Positions 24,203 to 34,558 of a DNA stretch of 64,000 nt are shown here, piece after piece. Below the pieces are notes generated by a model that was not told where the DNA came from, did no database searches, and saw only the letters and a program-made list of their open reading frames with translations. Both the position numbers and the translations under genes were made by a program. How positions within the stretch are numbered: position 1 is the stretch's first letter; each line of letters opens with the position of its first letter. The DNA is from Verrucomicrobiia bacterium (GTDB taxonomy: Bacteria; Verrucomicrobiota; Verrucomicrobiia; Opitutales; Opitutaceae): NCBI GenBank assembly GCA_011525695.1, contig WYBX01000081.1, positions 1 to 64,000 of the forward strand, read 5' to 3'.

Positions 24203-25714
24203 ATGAATATTTCTTGTATAACTGTGTTGTTGCTCCTGCTTCCGGCAATGAACGCGATGGCCGCAAATCCTTCGAAGTCTGTGCCTGCCAGGCGTGATCC
24301 GAATATCATATTCCTTGTTGCCGATGATCTGGGCTATGGCGAAATCGGGAGTTTTGGGCAGCGGGAGATTAAGACGCCTCATCTCGATCGCATGGCGGTA
24401 GAGGGCATGCGTTTCACCCGCCACTATTCCGGCAGCCCCGTGTGCGCGCCTTCCCGGGCAGTGCTGATGACCGGACTGCATCCCGGACACGCACCGATCC
24501 GCAATAATCGGAACATCGAGCCTGAAGGCTAGGAGCTGTTTTTTAGCGATTCCGTCACCCTGCCGAAGCTTCTGAAGGCGGAAGGCTACGTGACGGGCGC
24601 ATTCGGAAAATGGGGTCTCGGCGGCCCGGGGACTTCCGGTGACCCCATGGAGCAGGGCTTCGATCGATTCTTCGGCTACAAGTGTCAACGGCACGCGCAC
24701 AACTACTATCCTGCATATCTATGGCACGACCGCCGTAGGGTCGCGGTGAACAACCCGCCGTTTGCGGCGCACCAGAAACTCCCAGAAGGTGCGGATGCCT
24801 TCGTCCCCGAAAGCTATGCCGGCTATTCGGGGACAATGTACGCGCCTGATCTATACACCGAGCAAGCCTTGCGATTCATCCGGGAGAACCATGGTCAGGC
24901 CTTCTTTCTTTATTACGCCACAACGGTCCCGCACGTGGCCTTGCAAGTTCCGGCAGATTCACTCGACGAGTACCTCGGCAAGTGGCCGGAGATTCCCTAC
25001 TCGGGCGCCAAGGGATATCTGCCCCATCCTACCCCGCGCGCGGCCTACGCCGCGATGATCACGAGGATGGATCGGGAAATCGGACGAATTCTCGCTCTAG
25101 TCAAGGAGCTTGGCCTAGATAACGACACTTTGATTGTATTCACTTCCGACAATGGTGCGGTCGACGGGGTTGGCGGAGTGGAGGTCGAGACATTCAACTC
25201 GAATGGTGGGCTCCGCTCAGGCAAACGATGGGTATACGAGGGCGGAGTGCGTGTTCCGCTGATCGTGCGTTGGTTCGGGACGATCGCCCCCGGCCAGACG
25301 TCCGATCGAATCACCGGGTTCGAGGACTGGCTACCGACGCTGCTAGAGGCCATCGGGGCGCCGGAGCGAATGCCACGGCAGAACGATGGAATCTCCTTCT
25401 TCCCGACGTTGAGGAGCCGCCCTCAACCGCCACGTTCGTTCCTCTACCGAGAGTTTCCAGCATTCGGCGGGCAACAGGCGGTATGGCTGGGCAACTGGAA
25501 AGGGGTGAGGTCAGGCCTCATGCACAACCCCTCGGACTATCGGATCGAGCTGTACGACCTCGCCCGCGACGCGGGAGAAACCACGGACGTTGCGTCAGAT
25601 CATCCGGAGCTCGTGGATAAGATTGCCGAAATAATGAGTGCCGAGCATTGCCCATCGGCCCGGTTTCATTTTCCGGCACTGGATAGCCAGGTGACAAGCA
25701 CTCGGAATCCGTGA
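24203..25714 (+). pseudogene. Secreted arylsulfatase interrupted by an in-frame amber codon
   Basis: The reading frame is continuous over 504 codons except for one TAG at 24530-24532. Before it are a signal peptide ([20 protein letters not shown]), the metal site [17 protein letters not shown], and [11 protein letters not shown], the formylglycine motif of type I sulfatases. After it the frame continues ELFFSDSVTLPKLLKAEGYV, FGKWGLGGPG, TVPHVALQVPADSLDEYLGK, VFTSDNGAVDG and the sulfatase C-terminal domain. Relatives usually have Gln at this spot (EGQE-like), so a single CAG-to-TAG change explains it. As read, only a 109-residue fragment is made unless the amber codon is suppressed. An intact paralogue follows at 25908. 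Confidence 0.88.
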
Positions 25715-25907
25715 CACGGCAGTGGATGCAGCGGCCTGCCGCCGAGCATTGTGGAATAGATTTAGACGATGAGGAGTGGTTTTCGTCCAGATTCGGTGGC
25801 TAACGCGTTGACCGAGTCGCTGCGCCCCCCGAAGATCTCGCTGGACCACGCGATGACGGGATAATCGCGAGACTGCACCGGGAATGGCAGACCCTCCCGG
25901 AGTAACG

Positions 25908-27317
25908 ATGTCGTCGCTCACTTCCGCCTCGATGTACATGAGAATATTCACCCGCTGTGTTTTATGCCTCGCCCTGGCTTCCGCCGCTCGTACCGCGCAG
26001 CCCAACATCGTTTTCGTTCTCGCCGACGATCTCGGCTACCACGAGATCTCGGCTCTCGGCCAGCGGCGCTACCACACGCCAAATATCGATCGCCTCATTC
26101 GAGAGGGCATGCTGTTCACCGACCACTATGCCGGCTCTCCAGTGTGCGCTCCTTCGCGCAATTCTCTGATGACCGGCCAGCACACAGGACACTTGACGGT
26201 TCGTAACAATTTCGCGGGCGGAGGCTCATCCGGTGATCGAGTAGCGCTCAAGCCGACCGACGTCACGCTGCCGGAACGCTTGCGGGCCGCCGGGTATGCC
26301 ACCGGCATGGTCGGCAAGTGGGGCCTCGGCGAGGACGGTTCCGGCAGCGAGCCGTGGAACAAGGGATGGGATTTCTTCTATGGCTTCGTCAATCAGAAGC
26401 ACGCGCACAATCAATTTCCCGAGTTCCTTTATCGGAACGAAGTAAAGGAGCCAATAGTTTCGAACTATGGGCACTTGCGGGCCACCTTTGCCAACGATCG
26501 ATTCACCGAGGAGGCTGAGCAGTTTCTCGACCGTCAGCGGGATAGTGGCCGGCCATTCTTCCTCTTTGTGGCCTACACTACTCCGCATATCGAGTTGAGG
26601 TGTCCGGCCGACTCCCTCAAGGAGGCGGAGGCCCGGCACCCGGCTCTCACGGCTCCGGGTGCACCGAAGAGCGCACTTCCATTTGCCGCAATGGTGATGC
26701 GCCTGGATCGTGATGTGGGACGCCTAATATCCCGACTCAAGGACCTCGGGCTCGAAGAGAACACCCTGGTGTGCTTCACCAGCGACAACGGGCCGCATGA
26801 TGAAGGCGGCAAGGTCAATAAATATTTCCAAACACCTGACGCCTTGCGAGGAATCAAGCGCGACGTGTACGAAGGCGGCATTCGAGTGCCCTTCATCGCC
26901 CGCTGGCCGGGCAGGGTTTCGGCCGGCACACAAACGGCCCATTTGTCGGCATTCTGGGATTTCTCCGCCACCGCGCTCGAACTTGCGGGCGTGACGTCGA
27001 CGCTGCCGGAGGAGGGAGTATCTTTTGCTCCAACGCTGCTGGGCCGCCATGAGCAGCAGGAAAAGCATGATTACCTTTATTGGGAATTCGTTGTCGACGG
27101 CGAGGGACGTCAGGCCATTCGGCAAGGTGAATGGAAGGCCGTCCGCTATGGATTGGGCTCGCGCATTGAGCTTTATAATCTTGATATTGATAGGCAGGAG
27201 ACCCGTGACCTCGCCGCACAACACCCCGATCTGATACGGCACTTTTCGGAACTACTGGTCAATGCCCGGATAGACGATCCACTGTTCCCGCTTGCCCCGT
27301 CCACTGGCCGGCGGTGA
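25908..27317 (+). CDS. Secreted type I (formylglycine) sulfatase
   Basis: A 469-residue S1-family sulfatase expected to remove sulfate esters from a glycan in the periplasm or outside the cell. The metal-binding VLADDLGYHEISALGQ and the CAPSRNSLMTG motif, whose Cys becomes formylglycine, are intact, as are GYATGMVGKWGLG, YTTPHIEL and TSDNGPHDEG. ATG at 25908 is chosen because GGAG sits five bases upstream; the signal peptide core is FTRCVLCLALASAA. No maturase (anSME or FGE) is present in the window. It follows the broken paralogue and precedes a glycosidase on the same strand. Confidence 0.94.
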   Translation: MSSLTSASMYMRIFTRCVLCLALASAARTAQPNIVFVLADDLGYHEISALGQRRYHTPNIDRLIREGMLFTDHYAGSPVCAPSRNSLMTGQHTGHLTVRNNFAGGGSSGDRVALKPTDVTLPERLRAAGYATGMVGKWGLGEDGSGSEPWNKGWDFFYGFVNQKHAHNQFPEFLYRNEVKEPIVSNYGHLRATFANDRFTEEAEQFLDRQRDSGRPFFLFVAYTTPHIELRCPADSLKEAEARHPALTAPGAPKSALPFAAMVMRLDRDVGRLISRLKDLGLEENTLVCFTSDNGPHDEGGKVNKYFQTPDALRGIKRDVYEGGIRVPFIARWPGRVSAGTQTAHLSAFWDFSATALELAGVTSTLPEEGVSFAPTLLGRHEQQEKHDYLYWEFVVDGEGRQAIRQGEWKAVRYGLGSRIELYNLDIDRQETRDLAAQHPDLIRHFSELLVNARIDDPLFPLAPSTGRR

Positions 27318-27376
27318 TAAAGATAACGATTGTGCGCTCCGACGCATGTTAACTCCACCCCCTGACACCACCTACC

Positions 27377-29965
27377 ATGGATAGATTGCGCCTACCCCTG
27401 TTTGCCGCCCTCCTGGCGAGCATCAATGTTCCCGCATCGGGTGACACCACGATACCATTTTCCGCTCCGGATCTGGTGTTCGCTGAGCAGAACGGACTCG
27501 TCGCCTTCGAGGCCGAACACTTCGTCGCCCAAACCAAGGCCGACGTGCGCGCATGGCATATCACCAGTGGCGGGCGGCAGGCTCGCCTGAAACCAGATCC
27601 GGATTCATCGCATCATGCCACGGCAAGTGGCGGTGCCTACGTGGAACTTCTGCCGGATACGCGGACGACACATGGTGAAAAAATGATCGTCGACCAGAAT
27701 TTCGCCAATATCCCCGGCCGATTGGCGGTCCTTTCGTACAACGTGCACTTTTCATCCGCAGGACGCTACTATGTATGGGCGCGGGTGCTCTCGACTGGAA
27801 CAGAGGATAACGGCGTTCATTTTGGGCTTGATGGCGAGTGGCCGGCAAGCGGCCAGCGTTGGCAGACCACGCAGAAGAATGCGTGGGTATGGGACAACCG
27901 CCAGCGCACGCGAGAGGTGCATTCCGGCGTTCCGCTGCAGCTCTTCCTGGATGTTCCCTCTGCAGGCGAACACGTCGTGCAGGTCAGCATGCGTGAGGAT
28001 GGGTTTGAACTGGACAAGATTCTGCTGACGAAGAGTCCATATTATATACCGGAGGGCTTCGGCCCGGCGTCGCTGGCGAAAGCAGGCACCGTTCCCGACT
28101 ATTCAGATGCTAGCCGCGCCGGCTCCCCGGGCCGGCAGCGGGATGGAAACGGCGTGGTTGCGGTCGAGGGCGAATTGAAACAGTGGCACAAGGTCACGCT
28201 TACGGTCGACGGACCCTTCGCTCATGAGTCTGATACGGCGCTGAATCCTTTCACCGACTATCGTATGACGGTCGCGTTTGCTCACGAATCGGGTGCTCCG
28301 ACCTACGAGGTTCCAGGCTACTTTGCGGCCGATGGGAATGCCGGGCAGACATCGGCAGAGAGCGGCACGAAATGGCGTGCGCATGTCTCTCCCGACTCAC
28401 CAGGCCGTTGGAACTATCGGGTGGAATTCGTCAAGGGCAAGGGCGTGGCTGTTGAACGAGGCGGGGGTGAACCCGTTTCACTGGTTCACGGGAAGACCGG
28501 CAGTTTCATCGTCGAACCGACCGACAAGCGAGGCCGCGACTTCCGCGCGAAGGGACGGCTGCGCTACGTGGGCGGACACTATTTGCGGTTTGCCGGGACT
28601 GGGGAGTACTTCTTGAAGGCTGGTCCTGACTCTCCGGAGACGTTCCTCGCAACGGCGGATTTCGACAACACCATCGCTTTGAAGCCGCAAGTTCCACTGA
28701 AGACCTGGGCGCCCCATCTGCGCGACTGGAGAGAGGGGGATCCGACGTGGGGGGAGGAGCGCGGAAAGGGGATTATCGGAGCAATAAACTACCTGGCGGC
28801 AAAAGGTCTGAATGCCTTTTCGTTTCTTACCTACAACGCCGGTGGTGATGGCAATAACGTGTGGCCGTTTGTAAAGCGCGATGACAAGCTGCACTACGAT
28901 TGCTCGAAGCTCGATCAGTGGGGCATTGTTTTCGAACACGCGCAGCGACGTGGACTATATCTGCATTTCAAGCTGCAGGAAAACGAGATGGACGATAATC
29001 GAAAAACCGCCGCCCGCATATCGGCAATTGTCCCCGAGGCGCTCGATGGCGGAAAGACCGGGCCGGAGCGAAAACTCTATCTGCGCGAGCTCATCGCCCG
29101 TTTCGGTCATCACCTGGCGCTGAACTGGAACCTGGGTGAAGAAAATACCCAGACGCCCGAAGAACAGAACGCGATGTCGCAGTTTATCCGGGATATCGAC
29201 CCCTATGACCATCCCATTGTGATTCATACCTTTCCTCAGGATCAGGAACGTGTCTATCGAGCGCTCATCGGCGACCGCTCGCTCCTGACGGGGGTGTCGC
29301 TCCAGAACAGCTGGAATGCAGCCCATGCGCGCACCTACAAATGGCTGATTGAGTCAGCGCAAGCAGGGAGACCCTGGGTTGTGGCGAATGACGAGCAAGG
29401 AAGTGCTCGTACGGGCGTGCCACCAGACCCTGGATACGCGGGGGCCAGCGGGACCGCCGGCATTCGCGAAGAAACCTACGACTTGCACGGCATCCGGAAA
29501 TTCACCCTTTGGGGTCACCTGCTCGCCGGCGGTGCGGGTGTCGAATACTACTTCGGCTATCAACTCGCGGAGAATGATCTTCTCGCCGAGGACTTCCGCA
29601 GCCGCGACCGCAGCTGGGACTACTGCCGCATCGCTCTCGGATTCTTCGAAGATGGAAAGATCCCGTTTTGGGAGATGAAAAACATGGACGAACTGGTGGG
29701 AAATCCGGCGCGGGAGAACAGCCGCTATTGCTTCGCAAAGCCGGGTGAAATCTATCTGGTTTATCTTCCGAGTGGCCGCACGGCCGAACTCGACTTGAGC
29801 GCGGCGAACGGACCGTTTACCGTGCAGTGGTTCAATCCGCGGCGTGGGGGACCGCTGCACGCCGCGCCGGATGTGACAGGTGGGGTGACGACAAGCCTAA
29901 CTGCGCCCTCGGCCGATGACTGGCTCGCTGTCTTGCGAAGCGTAACTGCGCAACTTGGACGGTGA
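27377..29965 (+). CDS. Secreted glycoside hydrolase-like protein with N-terminal carbohydrate-binding-like domain and DUF5060
   Basis: An 862-residue exported protein. After the signal peptide, residues 35-220 form a beta-sandwich domain (GLVAFEAEHFVAQTKADVRA through SMREDGFELDKILL) also found in the proteins at 60757 and 62046. Residues 260-400 resemble the DUF5060 domain found before glycosidase barrels (WRAHVSPDSPGRWNYRVEFV). From 440 on a TIM-barrel-type region includes LALNWNLGEENTQTPEEQNA, whose Glu residues are candidate catalytic groups, and WVVANDEQGSARTG. It ends with a small beta domain. Apiosidase-like or agarase-like families are possible; the exact family is not assigned. Confidence 0.8.
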   Translation: MDRLRLPLFAALLASINVPASGDTTIPFSAPDLVFAEQNGLVAFEAEHFVAQTKADVRAWHITSGGRQARLKPDPDSSHHATASGGAYVELLPDTRTTHGEKMIVDQNFANIPGRLAVLSYNVHFSSAGRYYVWARVLSTGTEDNGVHFGLDGEWPASGQRWQTTQKNAWVWDNRQRTREVHSGVPLQLFLDVPSAGEHVVQVSMREDGFELDKILLTKSPYYIPEGFGPASLAKAGTVPDYSDASRAGSPGRQRDGNGVVAVEGELKQWHKVTLTVDGPFAHESDTALNPFTDYRMTVAFAHESGAPTYEVPGYFAADGNAGQTSAESGTKWRAHVSPDSPGRWNYRVEFVKGKGVAVERGGGEPVSLVHGKTGSFIVEPTDKRGRDFRAKGRLRYVGGHYLRFAGTGEYFLKAGPDSPETFLATADFDNTIALKPQVPLKTWAPHLRDWREGDPTWGEERGKGIIGAINYLAAKGLNAFSFLTYNAGGDGNNVWPFVKRDDKLHYDCSKLDQWGIVFEHAQRRGLYLHFKLQENEMDDNRKTAARISAIVPEALDGGKTGPERKLYLRELIARFGHHLALNWNLGEENTQTPEEQNAMSQFIRDIDPYDHPIVIHTFPQDQERVYRALIGDRSLLTGVSLQNSWNAAHARTYKWLIESAQAGRPWVVANDEQGSARTGVPPDPGYAGASGTAGIREETYDLHGIRKFTLWGHLLAGGAGVEYYFGYQLAENDLLAEDFRSRDRSWDYCRIALGFFEDGKIPFWEMKNMDELVGNPARENSRYCFAKPGEIYLVYLPSGRTAELDLSAANGPFTVQWFNPRRGGPLHAAPDVTGGVTTSLTAPSADDWLAVLRSVTAQLGR

Positions 29966-30112
29966 CGGGCTCAGCCCCGCCCGCCAGACTCGGGGATTGC
30001 ACCTGCCTCGAAGAAGCGGCGGGGTTGTCCCCGAAGCAAGTCGAGGAGTTGCCCGATCTGTGTGCAGTAGTTATCAAGCCCGATGGAGCGTTCCGACTGC
30101 GCCGTGTACGGT

Positions 30113-32335
30113 TCAATTGCCGGTGTCCGCGCGCAGATACTCGAGCGCGGCGCAGAGATTGAACGACGACTCATAGGGGCGCAGCGCCTCGCCGCGGGTG
30201 ATCGAGTCGTTGGTGACAACGAGATACTCGCCAGCCGTCCCCATCGTGCCGGCGTCGCCGATCATCCGGTCGAAGACGGCGGCGGCTTCCGGATCGCGCG
30301 CGAGCGCCATGAGGTAGAGCAGCAGGCCGATGCTGTTGCCGTTGGTCTCGGCAGAGCGCCGACCCGCGATCGGGAGCGTCGCCACCCGGTGGCTGGGAAA
30401 CATGTTCTCACACTTCACGCTGGCCACCATCGCGGGCAGCCGCGCGTTATCGGGTGTGAGATAGCCATAGAAGTACGGCAGCGCCTGGCAGAACACGTTG
30501 ACGCGCGCGTCGGCCTGGGACGTCCCGTCGACCGAGTAGACGTAGAAGCTTGCATCGTTCCAGAACCGCCGCTCGAGGGAGGCGCGGACCTTCTGCGCCT
30601 GGGCGGTGAAACCGGCGGCTTCATCGGCCCGGCCGAGCGCCTGCGCGACGTTTGCGGTGAATCCGGCGGCCTGCACATAGAGCGCGGCGTTTTGGGCGGA
30701 GTAACGGTAAAGCCTCGCACCGCGCTTCACGCTGATCTCGTCGCCGCTGTAGGCGATGAGTCCTTCGCCTTCGATCGGCTGGCTGGCGAGCGCCCGCTGC
30801 ATTTCGGGATAGAGCGCCCGCGCGAGTTCGTCGTCGCCAAAGCGCCCGACGTAGTCGCGCACCATCATCGGGAAAAAAAGCATGTACTCCGATTTCACGA
30901 AGTGGCCGACTTCGTGAATCTCGCCGATGCGCGACGGCACGTTTTCGCGCGCCGTCGCGAACGCGCGTGGTGAGTAGCTCATGGCGATGCCGAACCGGTG
31001 CATGGCCTCCTTGAAGAAGAGGATCGTCCGGCGGCACTCCTCGCGATGGCCGAGCGCGAGCATCGCGCGGAAGACGTCGTAGCCGTCGCGGAGAAACACG
31101 GCGTTGTAGGAATACGGGTGCGCGATCGCGCCGCCGTCGCGCGTGTGCAGTGAGAGCAGGAACGTGCGCAGGCCGTCGATGTAGTCGACGACCCGCGGCT
31201 CGAGGCCCGGCCGCAGCGGCATCGCGAGCAGGTCGGCGGCGGCCAGCCGCGCCGTCCAATGCGCGTAAGTCTCGCGCAGCCATTGCGCCGGCGTCGCGGC
31301 GGCAAGTTTCGCGCGCGTGGTGGCTAGTCCGGCGGCGTCGAAGCCAGTGACGATCTGCACGGAGAGCGTGCGCACCTCGCCCGGCGCTAGCCGATCGAGG
31401 TCGAACTCGAGGAACTGCTTTCCGACTTTCGCGAAGTCGTCCGGCGTTCCGATCAGCATCAGCCGACCGTTCGTCGCGCCGGCATCGGCCGGCACGTCGA
31501 TCAGTACGGAGCGGCGGAGGACCTCGCCCGCGATCTGCGGTTCAAGCAGCACACGCCGAGAGTAGAAATCCAGCTCGTTGCCATCGCGCGCAGGCGCCGC
31601 GACCGGGCCGTCGGTACGTTTGGGCGTCACGCTGAAAGAACCCGTCCAGTTGCGCGGATCAACGCGAAACCCGACGGTGAAGCGGCAGCGTTCGAGCGGC
31701 TCGGGGCCGGTGTTGGCAACGCTGATGAGTCGGAGGAATGCCGGCAGCTCCGGCGGCATGAAGTCGACCGCGACGACGCGCAGCTCCTCCGACTCGACGA
31801 TGTTCTTCACGATGTTCGTTCGGCGGATCCGGAACTGCGCCTCGTGGTTCCAGTTCTCCGGACTCACCACGCGTTCCGTGCGGCCGCGGGAGTACTCCCC
31901 GCCGAAGGTGAAGCCGAACGCGGTCGGGTATTCTGTGTACACGGGGCCCGCCACCCACGCCAAGGCGTGCAGCGGTACTTTCGGCGAACGGCTAAGGTGG
32001 GTGTGAAAGCCGTTCGTGTTCTGGCGGAATTGCGCGACGCCGTGCAGCCGCGAGTCCGAAACGCGCGACTTCTCGAACCGCGTGATCTCGGCCGTCATGC
32101 CCTCGACCACGAGCATCGCGCCGTTGCCGACAACGAGCCCGTCGATGTAGCGCCCGCCGAACTTCGTGTGATCGTCGTGCAGGTTGACCTCCGAGTGCCA
32201 CGTCGAGACCTCGTCGAGAAAACGGAGATCGTCCGCGGCGCCCGGCCCGACCGTCGCGGCGTTCGCTGCCATGACGAGGGGGACGGGCAGAAGCGCGGCC
32301 AGCAGCAGAGCGAGGTACCCGCGGGGTGTTGTCAC
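30113..32335 (-). CDS. Secreted (alpha/alpha)6-barrel glycosidase-like protein
   Basis: About 740 residues starting with GTG at 32335, which opens the signal peptide VTTPRGYLALLLAALLPVPL before AANAA. The N-terminal 300 residues are a beta-sandwich (RYIDGLVVGNGAMLVVEGMT, GFTFGGEYSRGRTERV). The C-terminal half is helical with VFLRDGYDVFRAMLALGHRE, GEIHEVGHFVKSEYM and RPYESSFNLCAALEYL, resembling the helical barrels of GH15/GH63/GH116-like enzymes. Acid residues such as RDGYD are candidate catalytic sites. Family not assigned. It is the last gene of the long minus-strand locus, 26 bp after the alpha/beta hydrolase. Confidence 0.72.
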   Translation of the reverse strand: MTTPRGYLALLLAALLPVPLVMAANAATVGPGAADDLRFLDEVSTWHSEVNLHDDHTKFGGRYIDGLVVGNGAMLVVEGMTAEITRFEKSRVSDSRLHGVAQFRQNTNGFHTHLSRSPKVPLHALAWVAGPVYTEYPTAFGFTFGGEYSRGRTERVVSPENWNHEAQFRIRRTNIVKNIVESEELRVVAVDFMPPELPAFLRLISVANTGPEPLERCRFTVGFRVDPRNWTGSFSVTPKRTDGPVAAPARDGNELDFYSRRVLLEPQIAGEVLRRSVLIDVPADAGATNGRLMLIGTPDDFAKVGKQFLEFDLDRLAPGEVRTLSVQIVTGFDAAGLATTRAKLAAATPAQWLRETYAHWTARLAAADLLAMPLRPGLEPRVVDYIDGLRTFLLSLHTRDGGAIAHPYSYNAVFLRDGYDVFRAMLALGHREECRRTILFFKEAMHRFGIAMSYSPRAFATARENVPSRIGEIHEVGHFVKSEYMLFFPMMVRDYVGRFGDDELARALYPEMQRALASQPIEGEGLIAYSGDEISVKRGARLYRYSAQNAALYVQAAGFTANVAQALGRADEAAGFTAQAQKVRASLERRFWNDASFYVYSVDGTSQADARVNVFCQALPYFYGYLTPDNARLPAMVASVKCENMFPSHRVATLPIAGRRSAETNGNSIGLLLYLMALARDPEAAAVFDRMIGDAGTMGTAGEYLVVTNDSITRGEALRPYESSFNLCAALEYLRADTGN

Positions 32336-32361
32336 GGTGCGACGGCGGCGAGGTGGCAGGC

Positions 32362-34497
32362 TCAAGCCTCGGTGGGAACAGCACCCCAGGGATCGATTTG
32401 TCGCAGCTTCTTCGGACCCAGCGCACGGTAACAATCCGGCAGGTCGAGGATCCTCAGGATCCCAGGCACGAATGACGAGAGTGGCCAGGCGTAGTTCTCC
32501 GACTCGGCGACCGCGGAATAGCTGGTCAGTGCATTCTTCAGCGTGACCTGCTTCACTCGTTCGGACAGCAACGCGGCAAATGTCCCCGGAATTGTGCCCC
32601 ACCCTTTTCCCACGAGATGGATCTCCTCGTGGCCAGTTGCTCCGAGCCAGTCGATGATTCGGAGCAAATCATGTGTTCGTTGCCCGACATACGGGTAGTC
32701 GAACATGATGCCATAGATCGCATAAAAGTAGTCGCTCCCATATTGATGAAGAAATTCCTGACGAGTCGTATTCGGCTGCGACTCGCCGATGCCACGCAGA
32801 TCGCAGGTGAATATCGCCGAGCCAGTTTCCGCTTGCATCGTTTCCGCGATGAGCGGCTCCTCACGCAGTTCATTATCGGAAGAGCGGTGGGAAACGTAGA
32901 GCACGGCTCGCGATGACTCCCGTGGAGGACGGGATAGGAGCACCGTATCGCTCAGCCGATAAACCATTGGGAACACTCCGGGTTCAGTTTCAATCGCATA
33001 GGGAACGGCGAACTTCTTCGGATAATCCCGGTCGCGCATGCTCCTCAGGATCCGATAGTCAGCAATTCCTTGGCGAGAGGGAAGCTTGAGCAGATCCATG
33101 ACGGCCTGCTGCAATGCGCCACCCTCGAGCACGGGCCGGCGGGCCGCAAGAGTTCGCGAGAGTTCGTTTGTCAGCTCGAACACCGTATGTGCAGTTTCTC
33201 GATAACTCTGGCTTGGAGGACTGCAGTTGAGCGTCGCATCCTCTTCCATCGTCAGTGAGGGCTCGGCGTGATTCGTCGAAACGCCGGTGTGGCGATTGAA
33301 CCACCCATACATTGCCTCGCGATTGTCCTGGGAATACCCGTGGTAGCCGGAGCCGACGAACAATTGGATATTTTGCTCTGCACCCATCAGGCAATAAAGC
33401 CGTTTCAGACGCGCAAAGGCCTCCTCGAGCCCCCGAACATCGAAGAAGTCCTTCTCCTTGCCCAGCAGCACCACGGGCTTGGGGGCTAAGGCCGCTATGA
33501 AATCGGCGTAATCCAGCCCGAGAGCCAGGACTCGCGCGGGGCATTGTTCAGTGTCGGCCGGTTCCTCATTTTCCACATTGCGCCGAAACGTGGTCACAAA
33601 GCAGCTCGGTGCCGCCATGGTGAAACGTTGATCCGCTCCGCACAGCCAGGCAGTCAACATGCCCCCGCCGGAGTTTCCTGTCACTCCGACATGCCTCGGA
33701 TCCACCTCCTGCCGCGAGAGCAAATAGTCGAGAGCGCGGATCCCATCCCAAACAAACCACGACGCCGCGGATTCGCCGACGAGAAACTGTTGATTGCCGG
33801 CATAAAGGTGACCACCGACCGCCGAGCGACGTCCAGGCCAGGCGTCGTCCGCTCCATATTGTTGGCGTTCGCCCTGGCAAATCGGGTCAAAAATGAGAAC
33901 AACATATCCCTGACGGGCCAGGCCCTGCGCAAAGGACTGGTAGGGTGCCGCGGTCTTGCCCTTGGCGTCGGGGCCGCCATGGCCGCAGGCTCCGAGCACC
34001 GCAGGCATCGGTTTGCCCCGTCCTTTCGGGATGTATAAGTTAGCGGTCACCGCAAAGCCGGGGCGGCTTTCAAAAATGACCTTCTCGACTGTATAGACAT
34101 CGCGCTCGACCACCCCGGTGGTGCGAGCATTCAGTGGAGTTCTCTCGGGCCACGGGCCGAAAGCATGCTGTATTCGCGTCCGCACATCTCGCACATATGC
34201 TTCTGCGTCGGCCCTTGAAGCGAGAGCCGCACGGCGCCTTTCGGACTCCATCTCGACTTCGCGAACTCGTCGGACAAAGTACTCCTGCATGGAACGCGCG
34301 AAGCGGTTCAAGGCGGTCAGACGTGGAGCCAACGCAGGAGCAGGCGCTATCACCCCGCCCGACTGAGCCGCCAGGGGCGATGTTCCAACAACTGGAAATG
34401 CCAGCGCACCGAGGCCGGCCGCTTTCAGCAGGGCGCGACGAGAAAGGCCTGTGTTCGAAGGGTCACAATCAGAAGGTATGCAGCCGAAGTGTGTCAT
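32362..34497 (-). CDS. Tat-exported alpha/beta hydrolase (acetyl-esterase-like), two-domain
   Basis: A 711-residue protein. The N-terminus LSRRALLKAAGLGALAFPVV carries a twin-arginine export signal, implying folding with cofactors or before export. Residues 130-400 form an alpha/beta hydrolase resembling acetyl xylan esterases and related glycan esterases, with the nucleophile elbow GVTGNSGGGMLTAWL and HGY near the expected His. The C-terminal 250 residues resemble a second, degenerate hydrolase domain (FTCDLRGIGESQPN, HLVGKGWGTIPGTFAALLSE, with Gly-Lys-Gly in place of a Ser elbow). It is related to the truncated gene at the window end. A role in de-esterifying glycan fragments is inferred. 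Confidence 0.82.
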   Translation of the reverse strand: MTHFGCIPSDCDPSNTGLSRRALLKAAGLGALAFPVVGTSPLAAQSGGVIAPAPALAPRLTALNRFARSMQEYFVRRVREVEMESERRRAALASRADAEAYVRDVRTRIQHAFGPWPERTPLNARTTGVVERDVYTVEKVIFESRPGFAVTANLYIPKGRGKPMPAVLGACGHGGPDAKGKTAAPYQSFAQGLARQGYVVLIFDPICQGERQQYGADDAWPGRRSAVGGHLYAGNQQFLVGESAASWFVWDGIRALDYLLSRQEVDPRHVGVTGNSGGGMLTAWLCGADQRFTMAAPSCFVTTFRRNVENEEPADTEQCPARVLALGLDYADFIAALAPKPVVLLGKEKDFFDVRGLEEAFARLKRLYCLMGAEQNIQLFVGSGYHGYSQDNREAMYGWFNRHTGVSTNHAEPSLTMEEDATLNCSPPSQSYRETAHTVFELTNELSRTLAARRPVLEGGALQQAVMDLLKLPSRQGIADYRILRSMRDRDYPKKFAVPYAIETEPGVFPMVYRLSDTVLLSRPPRESSRAVLYVSHRSSDNELREEPLIAETMQAETGSAIFTCDLRGIGESQPNTTRQEFLHQYGSDYFYAIYGIMFDYPYVGQRTHDLLRIIDWLGATGHEEIHLVGKGWGTIPGTFAALLSERVKQVTLKNALTSYSAVAESENYAWPLSSFVPGILRILDLPDCYRALGPKKLRQIDPWGAVPTEA

Positions 34498-34558
34498 GAA
34501 GATCAGGAGAATGCATTTCAGGTCATGCAGGGAAATTATCCATTTTCCACGGCCCTCG

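Noticed and set aside
24530-24532. Pyrrolysine or other recoded amino acid at the sulfatase TAG
   Set aside because: No pyl genes or suppressor tRNA are visible, the intact paralogue has an ordinary sense codon region here, and a single base change explains the stop.
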